Of a stretch of DNA of 7,024 nucleotides, positions 1-6,277 are shown in pieces; position 1 is the first letter of the stretch; the number at the start of each line of letters is the position of its first letter. Source of the stretch: Candidatus Poribacteria bacterium (GTDB lineage: Bacteria > Poribacteria > WGA-4E > PCPOR2b). The stretch lies in the NCBI GenBank assembly GCA_027296925.1, contig JAPUIP010000453.1, positions 1 through 7,024 of the forward strand. The letters run 5' to 3'. A program made the translations under genes and the position numbers. The notes under the pieces are model-generated. The model did no database searches and was not told the DNA's origin. It saw only the letters and a list, made by a program, of their open reading frames with translations.

Positions 1-608
1 TGCCCATGACAGCAGATATAGAAGTAAGGTGGGGTCTCCATGTCCGCAAGTCTTTCTGCCGCCCTAAAAGCGTTCTGAAGGCTGCGATGCATGCGGGCTT
101 CTGCTTCGGAGCGCGCCAGTCTAGGTGGGAGCGGATAATCCAACGACGCGATGATGTCTCCGCCGAAATCGAGTTGAAACGCAAGAATGTCATCCGCTTC
201 GGTCTGCTTATGAATTCCGAATTCAGAGAGATCGAGTCCGGCGTTGTAAAGCAGCTTGAAGCCACCAGAATCCAGAAAGAGTGGCGCGTCATAGCGTCCA
301 TTTATCTCCCGATACGACGCGCGCATCGGTTTTTCACGCCACCGTTCGATGTTCTTGCCTGTGAGGTTGAAATCCAGAAAATGCAATACCTGCGAGAGAA
401 TCGGCACATCCCGCTTCATGAAATCGCGTAACAGATATTTCCATATTCCACCTCCACGCGGCGTTGTGCCGGTCATAAATGCAAGCACAGGATACAAAAT
501 CGGTGTTGATAAGGGTGGGAGGTCCGCCCCGCCCCGTTGCAGGTGAAGCTCACCGATTCTGCCGCCCTTGCCTCGAATCTTCGTCTGATACGTTGGAACA
601 TCTGTCAT
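1..608 (-). CDS. DpdA-like TGT-fold transglycosylase, N-terminal part (C-terminus beyond left edge)
   Basis: The reverse strand is open from an ATG at 608-606 to the window edge, 202 codons with no stop, so the gene is partial. I recognise a tRNA-guanine transglycosylase (TGT) fold. DSGGFK at residues 113-118 corresponds to the TGT signature DSGGFQ, whose Asp is catalytic/base-binding. GGDIIASLDYP at 149-159 corresponds to the TGT segment G-DI-M--D, followed by an Arg/Ala-rich helix. Residues 36-80 (PILYPVLAF, then SQVLHFLDF) do not look like queuosine TGT and fit better with DpdA, the paralogue that exchanges guanine for preQ0 in DNA. The Gln-to-Lys change in the signature supports a non-canonical substrate. 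The start lies one base after the stop of the QueD-like gene (TAA-A-ATG), so the two are co-transcribed and probably translationally coupled. The nucleophilic Asp and any zinc site lie outside the window. TGT superfamily is fairly sure; DNA rather than tRNA as target is inferred. Confidence 0.72.
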   Translation of the reverse strand, partial: MTDVPTYQTKIRGKGGRIGELHLQRGGADLPPLSTPILYPVLAFMTGTTPRGGGIWKYLLRDFMKRDVPILSQVLHFLDFNLTGKNIERWREKPMRASYREINGRYDAPLFLDSGGFKLLYNAGLDLSEFGIHKQTEADDILAFQLDFGGDIIASLDYPLPPRLARSEAEARMHRSLQNAFRAAERLADMETPPYFYICCHG

Positions 609-609
609 T

Positions 610-990
610 TTAATCCGCTTCGAGCCTTGCTGCGCCCCACTCCTTGCCTTCGAGCTCGCGCAACTCAACTTCAACCGCTTTGAGCTCAGCATCGAACTCT
701 TCTAAGGCCTCGGAGACATGCGCGTAGAAATAGGCCGCGAGCATTTCGCAAGTTGGACAAGCCGCCTGCTCTTCGGTCAAATCAGGATTTTCGTTCAGGT
801 AGGTATCGGCAAGTTTTTCGACATACGGATCTGTGAGCGCTCGGAGTTTGAGAATGTCGATAACCATGCCGTTTTTCGGCACACCTCTCACAAAGAGCTT
901 CAGCGCCCAGTAGTGGTTGTGCGGCTTTTCCCGGATGGACAGGCTGTGACTCGCATAGAATTCAAACGGAACGATGACAGTCGTATACAA
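610..990 (-). CDS. QueD / 6-pyruvoyl-tetrahydropterin synthase-like protein with altered active site
   Basis: This protein of about 126 residues has the PTPS/QueD layout; numbers count from the first possible TTG at 996. FYASHSL at 13-19 matches F-AAH-L, PHNHYW at 25-30 matches HGHNY, GMVIDILKLR at 43-52 matches GMV-DF--LK, YLNENP at 66-71 and PTCEMLAAY at 80-88 match LN-------PT-E-LA. The three zinc ligands H17, H26 and H28 are kept. The catalytic Cys between the first His and the HxH pair is missing, and the catalytic Asp-His of LDHHYLN reads LADTYLN. QueD turns dihydroneopterin triphosphate into 6-carboxytetrahydropterin on the way to preQ0, but this copy may do something else. An AAGGA site (minus strand) is too close to TTG-996 and about 7 bases from TTG-990, so I chose 990. 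It heads the operon with the DpdA-like gene. Confidence 0.75.
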   Translation of the reverse strand: MYTTVIVPFEFYASHSLSIREKPHNHYWALKLFVRGVPKNGMVIDILKLRALTDPYVEKLADTYLNENPDLTEEQAACPTCEMLAAYFYAHVSEALEEFDAELKAVEVELRELEGKEWGAARLEAD

Positions 991-1101
991 TCGCAATTCC
1001 TTTCTTACATTTCAAGAAACAGCTGTGAATGTGGCTTCAAACGCTGATAGGTTCTGGCTTCTGGCGCATTTTGGAAGTGAAGGTTACTGAGGGATGCGCC
1101 T

Positions 1102-1170
1102 TTAGAATCTGCGTACCAAAAGACCTCCAATCATCGACGCAATGATTTTATCGAAAGTATAGATTTTCAT
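1102..1170 (-). CDS. Possible 22-residue leader peptide
   Basis: An ATG at 1170-1168 opens a short reading frame ending in TAA at 1104-1102. The peptide is MKIYTFDKIIASMIGGLLVRRF. It is preceded by TAAGG six bases before the ATG, and it lies inside the transcript expected from the promoter at 1244-1272, about 65 bases after the predicted start site. It has a hydrophobic middle (IIASMIGGLLV) and basic ends, so it could be a tiny membrane-seeking or regulatory leader peptide. It could equally be a chance ORF or the remnant of a larger gene, since leaders of this length often contain such frames. No family is recognised. Confidence 0.3.
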   Translation of the reverse strand: MKIYTFDKIIASMIGGLLVRRF

Positions 1171-1243
1171 GGAAAACCTTAGGATTCATCAGCCTAAACG
1201 AATACACAAAACTGTTGATTAGCGTTTCAGATTGGATCAGTCT

Positions 1244-1272
1244 ATGATATGCGATTTGGATAAGTTTGTCAA
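1244..1272 (-). promoter_or_regulatory. Sigma-70-type promoter for the queD-like/dpdA-like operon
   Basis: Read on the minus strand, a consensus -35 box TTGACA (1272-1267) is followed by exactly 17 bases and a -10 box TATCAT (1249-1244), 11 of 12 positions matching the consensus. Transcription would start near 1237 and run into the QueD-like gene after a leader of about 247 bases. No other equally good promoter was seen in this gap. Confidence 0.65.
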
Positions 1273-1375
1273 GCCTATAACGAAGATTTTCCTTGATTCT
1301 GTGCACCAGTAGTGCTACCCTAAAGACGTGAAGGGTTTTAGATTTTGAGCGGTTAACTCACTCAGGAGTTTGATT

Positions 1376-2128
1376 GTGGAAAGCATTCAGGCATTCAAAC
1401 ATTCCGACGAAGATCGCCGTCTTGAGGCACTTGTGACTGGGCTCGATCCAACCGGTAAACCGCAGATTCGCTGGGTCTATCGCGCCCCGAAACACATCGA
1501 GGAAAGCGGCGGAAAACTCGGTATCTTCTCCGGCTCGTTCAATCCGCTGACCGTTGCCCACGTCAGAATGATTGAAGCGGCGCAAGCAGGATATGGCCTG
1601 GATGGGGTCTTGTTAATTTTGGCGAAGGCAAACGTTGATAAGGGCGTATTTGGACTTTCGCTCGCGGATCGGTTGTTGATGCTCAAGCAGTTCGCGATGA
1701 ACCGGGAGAATTTCTCGGTCGCCGTTTGCAGCCACGGCAGATTCATCGAGAAAATTGAAGCGTTGCAGGCAGAGTATCCACCCGGCACTCAGTTTTCATT
1801 CATCGTCGGCTACGATACGCTGGTCCGGATCTTTGATCCGAAATATTACACCGACCTGCGCAGCGCCTTGGACGCGCTCTTTGATCGGTGTCGCCTCATC
1901 GTCGCCAACCGCGAGGAACACGATGCGGAGGCCGTAAAGCAACTGTTGGCGCAGCCGGATCATCGCCGTTACGCAAGCTGCATGGATCTGATTGAATTGC
2001 CAGATTTTTATGCGGAGATCTCTTCAACAGACATTCGCGCGCGGCTGCAAGGCGGAGATTCGATTGACCATCTCGTGCCGTCGGAGGTACAAGAATTCCT
2101 CAAAGCCGCCCATGCGTATCAAGCTTGA
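1376..2128 (+). CDS. NadD/NMNAT-like nucleotidyltransferase
   Basis: This is a 250-residue protein of the HxGH nucleotidylyltransferase superfamily. GSFNPLTVAH (residues 53-62) is the ATP-binding (H/T)xxH loop, with Thr59 in place of the first His. VGYDTLVRIFDPKYY (144-158) lies where NadD has its substrate-binding D-L segment, and EISSTDIR (214-221) is the ISSTxIR phosphate-binding motif. Known relatives transfer AMP to nicotinate or nicotinamide mononucleotide to make NAD precursors. The VGYDTLVRIFDPKYY segment recalls eukaryotic NMNAT/Pof1-type proteins more than standard bacterial NadD. A roughly 45-residue extension precedes the ATP loop. I chose GTG-1376 because AGGAG (1364-1368) is seven bases upstream; a TTG at 1370 would be too close. 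The gene is divergent from the QueD-like operon and convergent with the DUF488-like gene, overlapping it by 10 bases. The exact substrate is unknown, and a role in nucleotide salvage or modified-base metabolism is possible. Confidence 0.8.
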   Translation: MESIQAFKHSDEDRRLEALVTGLDPTGKPQIRWVYRAPKHIEESGGKLGIFSGSFNPLTVAHVRMIEAAQAGYGLDGVLLILAKANVDKGVFGLSLADRLLMLKQFAMNRENFSVAVCSHGRFIEKIEALQAEYPPGTQFSFIVGYDTLVRIFDPKYYTDLRSALDALFDRCRLIVANREEHDAEAVKQLLAQPDHRRYASCMDLIELPDFYAEISSTDIRARLQGGDSIDHLVPSEVQEFLKAAHAYQA

Positions 2129-2134
2129 TACGCA
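2113..2134. repeat. Perfect 22-bp palindrome spanning both stop codons of convergent genes
   Basis: The half-site TGCGTATCAAG is followed immediately by its exact reverse complement, with no spacer. The stop codon of the nucleotidyltransferase (TGA, 2126-2128) and that of the DUF488-like gene (TGA on the minus strand, 2121-2119) both lie inside. Because the DNA is symmetric and both genes read it in the equivalent frame, both proteins end Ala-Tyr-Gln-Ala. It may fold as a hairpin and end transcription in both directions, though no T-tract follows on either side. It could also be a protein-binding site. Confidence 0.7.
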
Positions 2135-2718
2135 ATCCAGAGCGGCGTCGCCCACTCATAATGAATGACCACCTGCTTCGTCATCGGACACATATAGACC
2201 TGCTGATCCAAATGTTGACAGACCTGGCATGTCGGGCGTTGGCGGTTTGGTTGCTTCGGCGTAAAAAATTTGCACGCTGCAGCAATCTCTTCCATCTGCT
2301 GGCGATCCGCCTCCGTCAGTTGGGATGCTTCGACCGGCGGGCGCGCGAGATCAATCACACGCTCGGTTCTACCCGCCCGTTTCCAGATTCCGGTGATAAT
2401 CTCGCCCAAAATGGCGCGGTAGGTCTGTTCACCGCTCGGCTCCGGCGAATGAAGCGTGACATCATTTTCCAAACTATATTTTGCGAGCCCACGGAGTCGG
2501 CTTTTTCCCTCCTTGCGATACTCCGTTCGCATCTTCTCAGTGAATTTTTCGCGAAATTCGTCCCAACCCATCCGCTGAGATTGCCATTGATCCAGGAGCC
2601 CCTTTGGCGGAGCCAATTCAGAGATATGTTGCATGCCGGGAACTTTTTCATGGCAGATTGCGTATTTTCTTTCAGTTTTACTCGTTGCGGCATTTTCAAT
2701 TGAGTTCAAATATAGCAT
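2119..2718 (-). CDS. DUF488-like protein with C-terminal Cys/His cluster
   Basis: This is a 199-residue cytoplasmic-looking protein. Residues 31-110 resemble DUF488: HISELAPPKGLLDQW (31-45), a W-x2-F motif (GWDEF, 51-55), then LRGLAKYSLENDVTLHS (75-91). At the place of the family's usual Cys-rich CHR segment it has GEQTYRAIL (96-104), so any cysteine-dependent function is lost or changed. The C-terminal part carries C164-x2-C167, C177 and H186, a possible zinc-binding cluster not typical of short DUF488 proteins. The ATG at 2718 is supported by AGAGG seven bases upstream. The gene is monocistronic and converges on the nucleotidyltransferase gene, overlapping within the shared palindrome. DUF488 has no firmly known biochemical role and occurs in many contexts including accessory islands. 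The family call is moderately sure; function is unknown. Confidence 0.6.
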   Translation of the reverse strand: MLYLNSIENAATSKTERKYAICHEKVPGMQHISELAPPKGLLDQWQSQRMGWDEFREKFTEKMRTEYRKEGKSRLRGLAKYSLENDVTLHSPEPSGEQTYRAILGEIITGIWKRAGRTERVIDLARPPVEASQLTEADRQQMEEIAAACKFFTPKQPNRQRPTCQVCQHLDQQVYMCPMTKQVVIHYEWATPLWIAYQA

Positions 2719-2754
2719 GTCGCGGCCTCTTTTCTGTTAAAATTTACGCCATTC

Positions 2755-2783
2755 AGTTTACCTTACTGTGAAAGAAAATGCAA
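2755..2783 (-). promoter_or_regulatory. Candidate promoter for the DUF488-like gene
   Basis: On the minus strand TTGCAT (2783-2778) is separated by 17 bases from TAAACT (2760-2755). The start site would be near 2748, giving a 30-base leader that carries the AGAGG ribosome binding site. The match to consensus is only moderate (3/6 and 4/6), so this is tentative. Confidence 0.3.
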
Positions 2784-2847
2784 GTTTGATTCTAAGAACG
2801 TCGAAACAGCGGCTTTCGATACAAAACCCAGGAACGGGAAATTTTCG

Positions 2848-3288
2848 ATGATCACCGGCATCCACCACTTTAGCCTTACTGTGAGTGACATGGAAAGGGC
2901 ACTGGCTTTCTATACCCAAGTCATCGGCATGGCGGTAATTTCAGATGTTCGCATCCAGGAATCTCCGGAACACAGCGTGACGCGAATTCCCGGCGCCAGG
3001 TTGCGTATCGTCCATTTGCACGGTTATGACTGCGCCATCGAATTGATTCAATACCTGTCGCCGATTGGGAAGCCGCTCGACACGCGGACGTGCGATACAG
3101 GGAGTGCCCATATCGCTTTCATCGTCGATGACATGGAAGCGACCTATCGTGACCTCCGTCGTAAAGGCGTTCGGTTTAAGTCAGAGCCGGTCGTTACAGG
3201 CACAGAAGTGGGAACAATTGTGAAGTCGGTGTATTTCTTGGATCCGGATGGCATCACACTGGAGTTGGTAGAAATCGGTAAGAAATGA
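2848..3288 (+). CDS. VOC (glyoxalase/dioxygenase-fold) metalloprotein
   Basis: This is a 146-residue protein with the two beta-alpha-beta-beta-beta modules of the vicinal oxygen chelate superfamily. The first begins ITGIHHFSLTVSDMERALAF (2-21) and the second GSAHIAFIVDDMEATYRDL (85-103). The likely metal ligands sit at the usual four places: H7, E65, H88 and E139 (the last in FLDPDGITLELVE). The pattern is close to lactoylglutathione lyase and methylmalonyl-CoA epimerase-like members; the sequence alone does not decide the substrate. A GGGAA site lies about seven bases before the ATG. Its stop overlaps an ATG by four bases (ATGA at 3285-3288), and the Gfo/Idh/MocA gene follows, so the two form an operon. 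A joint role in carbohydrate or polyol breakdown, for instance isomerisation or lyase chemistry on a sugar-derived intermediate, is inferred from this pairing. Confidence 0.85.
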   Translation: MITGIHHFSLTVSDMERALAFYTQVIGMAVISDVRIQESPEHSVTRIPGARLRIVHLHGYDCAIELIQYLSPIGKPLDTRTCDTGSAHIAFIVDDMEATYRDLRRKGVRFKSEPVVTGTEVGTIVKSVYFLDPDGITLELVEIGKK

Positions 3289-3302
3289 GAAAGGGAGCGC
3301 TT

Positions 3303-4388
3303 ATGAGTCAGAAAGTACGCCTCGGTATTGTTGGGTCTGGTTTTATGGGGCAACTTGCGCACATCGCCAACTATGCGACAATCGACGATTGCGAATTGGT
3401 TGCGCTCGCGGAAGGGAGATCCGAAACCGCACAGGCGATTGCGCAACGCTACGGCATTCGTGAGGTCTATCCGAATCATCGTGAAATGCTAGAGAAAGCG
3501 GAGATCGACGGAGTCGTTGCGGTGATGGGATTTCACCTGTATCACACGCTAGTTGCTGACATCCTTGAGGCTGGAAAGCCGACGGCGACGGAGAAGCCGA
3601 TCTGCCTCCAATCGGACTCCGCGCGGAAGTTGGTCGGGCTCGCGGAGGGGAAGGGCTTGCTCTATCAGGTCGGCTACATGAAGCGTCATGATCCGGCATC
3701 GAAGATTGTTCGCAAAACGGTGCAGAATTGGAAAGTCTCCGGTGAAATGGGCGATATGACTTATGTCCGCATCGCAATGCCGTCCGGCGATTGGATTTAT
3801 GAGCATGAGCGACCCATCGATAAGGGCGACGCGCCCGCAACCTATGACGGGCAGGTCAGCGAAACCGCGCCGGCATGGATGGGAGAACTCGGCAGGCAGT
3901 ATATCGGCTTTATCAACTTTTATATCCATCAAGTCAATCTCTTGCGGTATCTCATCGGTGAAGATTACACGGTCACGTATGTCGATCCGCGTTCACGCAT
4001 CCTCGTTGCCATCTCCGATAGCGGCGTGCCGTGCACGCTGGAGATGGCGCCGTGTGGGTTGCGGAATCGGTGGGAGGAGTCTTACCGCATCTGTTTCGAT
4101 GGTGGACGAATCGACCTTCAGCTTCCTGCACCGATGGCACGACAACGCGCCGGCGATGTGGCAATCTATACCGGCTCCGGGTTTGGAGACGGTACCGAAC
4201 CGCAGGAAATCCGTCCCCTGATTCCCCAACGTTGGGCGTTCCTTGAGCAAGCGCGGCACTTCGTCCACTGTTTGAAAACGGGAAGTCCGACAATCGCACC
4301 GGCGTCCGATGCCATCAAAGACCTGGAGGTGTCAGAGCAATATATCCGTCTTTTGATGGGCGCCGAGGGGAATTCGGCGTCGACTTGA
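3303..4388 (+). CDS. Gfo/Idh/MocA family NAD(P)-dependent oxidoreductase
   Basis: This is a 361-residue protein. An N-terminal Rossmann domain begins VRLGIVGSGFMGQLAH (residues 5-20) with the dinucleotide-binding G11-x-G13-x2-G16, and the family's EKP motif is at 97-99. The C-terminal alpha/beta domain has GEMGDMTYVRI (147-157) and YIHQVNLLRYLIG (207-219), where H209 is the likely counterpart of the catalytic His. Relatives oxidise or reduce hydroxyls of sugars, inositols and their derivatives; the substrate here is not readable. I prefer ATG-3303 because AAGGGAG (3291-3297) sits five bases before it and the Rossmann strand begins at once. A further ATG at 3285 overlaps the VOC stop and would add six residues. 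The gene is co-transcribed with the VOC gene and ends 14 bases from the convergent ATPase gene, with no clear terminator between them. Confidence 0.9.
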   Translation: MSQKVRLGIVGSGFMGQLAHIANYATIDDCELVALAEGRSETAQAIAQRYGIREVYPNHREMLEKAEIDGVVAVMGFHLYHTLVADILEAGKPTATEKPICLQSDSARKLVGLAEGKGLLYQVGYMKRHDPASKIVRKTVQNWKVSGEMGDMTYVRIAMPSGDWIYEHERPIDKGDAPATYDGQVSETAPAWMGELGRQYIGFINFYIHQVNLLRYLIGEDYTVTYVDPRSRILVAISDSGVPCTLEMAPCGLRNRWEESYRICFDGGRIDLQLPAPMARQRAGDVAIYTGSGFGDGTEPQEIRPLIPQRWAFLEQARHFVHCLKTGSPTIAPASDAIKDLEVSEQYIRLLMGAEGNSAST

Positions 4389-4402
4389 AATGCCAGTTCT
4401 GT

Positions 4403-6274
4403 TCACAGAGTGATCATCTCAATGAGGTGGGCGTCCGATAGCCTATCACGCATGTCAGGGTCGTTGCTGGTCACGATGACCTGATGGACTTCAGCAAGCT
4501 GATGGATGAACGAGATCATCGTGTCCTTGCGCTCTGGGTCGAGGTGGAGGGTGGGGTCATCGAAGACAAAGAATCCCGGGTTGCCCAACGTCTTTGATAA
4601 CGCCGCTTTGAAGCAGAGGTAGAGGATCATCTTTTCGCTACCGCTGAGCAGCATCAGGTTTCGCTCGACACCTTCGACCTTGAGAGTGGGAAGCAGGTGC
4701 TGGCTTTTGAGATCTACCTGCGCAAATTGAAACAGGTTCATCCGCTTTAACCAGTAGTGAAGTTCTTCCTCGGCGGGTTGCAGAATGGTTCGCTGGAGGG
4801 AGGCAATCGTCTTTTCAACGCCGTCACAGGCGAGTTCAAAGCTCAGGCGAGTTCGCAAAATCTGATTCGCTTGCTGCTGCGCGCGCTGTAATTCTTCGAG
4901 CTTGTGCACTATCACCGCCTCCTCTGTACTGAGTACGACAAGCCGACGTCGCAAGCTCTCGATGCGATGTTTGATTTGGTGTCGGCGTTCGGCGATTTGC
5001 GCCAGATCGGAAGCCTCATCCGTTATCCGGTCTGGAGTCGGCTGCAACGCACGCAACCGCTCGGCAACCCCGTTGAATTCGCCCTGGAGGTCCGCAAGTT
5101 GCGGTTCAATCCGTTTCAGCATCTTAACTTTGCTCTGCAACCGTTGATGCCGCTGGCTGAGCTCGCGCAGGGCATTGACATTCGTCGTGTATTCATCGAG
5201 GCTCTTCTGCTGCGTCTCAAGCTCCTGCTGATGTGCCGCCGTCGTCGATTCCTTTTCTGCGATGATCTTCGCGACGATCTCTTGTTGAACTGGCTGGTGG
5301 CAGGTGGGGCAGTGTCCGTGATCGCTGTTGATCAGCTGGCGTAACACTTCACATTCCGCCGTGAGCGCTTGAATTTGGCTTGTCAGGCTACCAATCTGTC
5401 GAATGATTTCTTCCCGCTGTCCCTCCAACTCTTTTGCGCCGGCGGTCGCCGACTCAATTTCCTGAATCGCGGCACGTAGGTGGCCGACATCGTCGAATCC
5501 GCTGAGCACCTGAGACCGTTCCTGAAGGAGCGTATCGATCTGCTGTTGAAGCCGAGTGTGTATCTGATTCAGTTGCGCCATTAGCGTCGCGTCATGACCG
5601 TCGCCTCCTTGGCTTGACAGCAATTCATATTCACCTTCCAGCTTCTTCACTTCTGCCTCGACTCGCTCGATTTCATCACGATGGCTTTTGACGGTCGTCA
5701 CCCGCAGGCTGCGCTGATGCTCCTGAACACGCTTCTCCTCCCGTTTGGCGATGCGCCGTCCGTCAATGAAACGTTGTCGAACTTGCATCAACTGATCGAT
5801 GCCGAGCAGCGCGTATAGAATATCCCGGCGATCCGCGGGTTGCCGAGCGAGGAACTCAAAGATCTCTCCCTCTCTCAGAAAGGTTGCGGCCCCAAGGTGG
5901 TGATAGCTGAAATGGAACATCTTTCTGAGATCTGCTTCTACCGAACGCTTGCCGGTGAAGAGAATCCGCCAACGCCCATTTTCCTTCTGGCGAAGTTGCA
6001 CTTCCCCGTGGGTTGCCCGAAAGAGTTGATAACTTTGCCCTTGATGGCAAAAACTAAGCCCCGCCGTACCGCTACGTGCGCCGGATTGAGTCAGCGCCGA
6101 TAGGGGCACTTTGGGGGCAATCGGCTTGCCCGTCAGCGTGAAAAAAATCGCATTCACAAGCGTGCTCTTCCCACTAAAATTGGGACCGAAGATCAGGTTC
6201 ACGCCGTCGCTGAGGTCGAAATCCCTTCGGTCGAAGCATCCGAAAGATTTGAGGATGATACGCTCAAGTCGCAT
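4403..6274 (-). CDS. Rad50/SbcC-like zinc-hook AAA/ABC ATPase
   Basis: This is a 623-residue SMC-type ATPase. Walker A is GPNFSGKST (30-38). A Rad50-like segment TFLREGEIFEFL (131-142) follows, ending in the family's P-x-x-R pattern. Glu/Gln/Arg-rich helices at about 170-310 and 330-500 should form an antiparallel coiled coil with a zinc hook, C322-P-T-C325, at its tip. The C-terminal lobe has signature LLSGSEK (542-548), Walker B FFVFDDPTLHLD (568-579) and VIVTSNDPD (599-607). Such proteins pair two heads on DNA ends and normally drive an SbcD/Mre11 nuclease. It is short compared with SbcC, which usually exceeds 1000 residues. Departures include Glu135 where the Q-loop Gln is expected, Ser for the second Gly in the signature, Asp573 in place of the catalytic Walker B Glu, and Asn604 for the H-loop His. 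No nuclease gene is beside it; a 69-residue gene ends three bases upstream, forming an operon. Role in repair or defence is inferred. Confidence 0.88.
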   Translation of the reverse strand: MRLERIILKSFGCFDRRDFDLSDGVNLIFGPNFSGKSTLVNAIFFTLTGKPIAPKVPLSALTQSGARSGTAGLSFCHQGQSYQLFRATHGEVQLRQKENGRWRILFTGKRSVEADLRKMFHFSYHHLGAATFLREGEIFEFLARQPADRRDILYALLGIDQLMQVRQRFIDGRRIAKREEKRVQEHQRSLRVTTVKSHRDEIERVEAEVKKLEGEYELLSSQGGDGHDATLMAQLNQIHTRLQQQIDTLLQERSQVLSGFDDVGHLRAAIQEIESATAGAKELEGQREEIIRQIGSLTSQIQALTAECEVLRQLINSDHGHCPTCHQPVQQEIVAKIIAEKESTTAAHQQELETQQKSLDEYTTNVNALRELSQRHQRLQSKVKMLKRIEPQLADLQGEFNGVAERLRALQPTPDRITDEASDLAQIAERRHQIKHRIESLRRRLVVLSTEEAVIVHKLEELQRAQQQANQILRTRLSFELACDGVEKTIASLQRTILQPAEEELHYWLKRMNLFQFAQVDLKSQHLLPTLKVEGVERNLMLLSGSEKMILYLCFKAALSKTLGNPGFFVFDDPTLHLDPERKDTMISFIHQLAEVHQVIVTSNDPDMRDRLSDAHLIEMITL

Positions 6275-6277
6275 ACG

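Larger units (their letters stand above)
991..1375. other. Divergent intergenic region, long 5' leader of the queD-like/dpdA-like operon
   Basis: This stretch of 385 bases separates the two divergent genes. It holds a convincing minus-strand promoter (1244-1272), a possible 22-codon ORF (1102-1170, minus) and a 7-bp inverted repeat, GGCGCAT/ATGCGCC (1063-1069 with 1094-1100, 24-base loop), in the leader between that ORF and the QueD-like start. On the plus side a weak stem ACCCT/AGGGT (1317-1321 with 1332-1336) followed by TTT precedes the nucleotidyltransferase gene. Its ribosome binding site AGGAG is at 1364-1368. I saw no convincing plus-strand sigma-70 promoter and no known riboswitch consensus. 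Confidence 0.6.

Noticed and set aside
6..431. Plus-strand open frame over the left edge
   Set aside because: It lies opposite the clearly TGT-like minus-strand frame, has no family features and no convincing ribosome binding site.
997..1237. preQ1 riboswitch in the queD-like leader
   Set aside because: The leader does not show the class I, II or III preQ1 consensus that I know; only a generic inverted repeat is present.
1317..1339. Rho-independent terminator before the nucleotidyltransferase gene
   Set aside because: The stem ACCCT/AGGGT has only five pairs, a ten-base loop and three or four T's, too weak to call.
2125..2703. Long plus-strand open frame opposite the DUF488-like gene
   Set aside because: Its protein looks like an antisense shadow, while the minus-strand frame has a good ribosome binding site and recognisable motifs.
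4389..4402. Bidirectional terminator between the oxidoreductase and the ATPase genes
   Set aside because: The 14-base gap and adjoining sequence contain no clear stem-loop with a T-tract.
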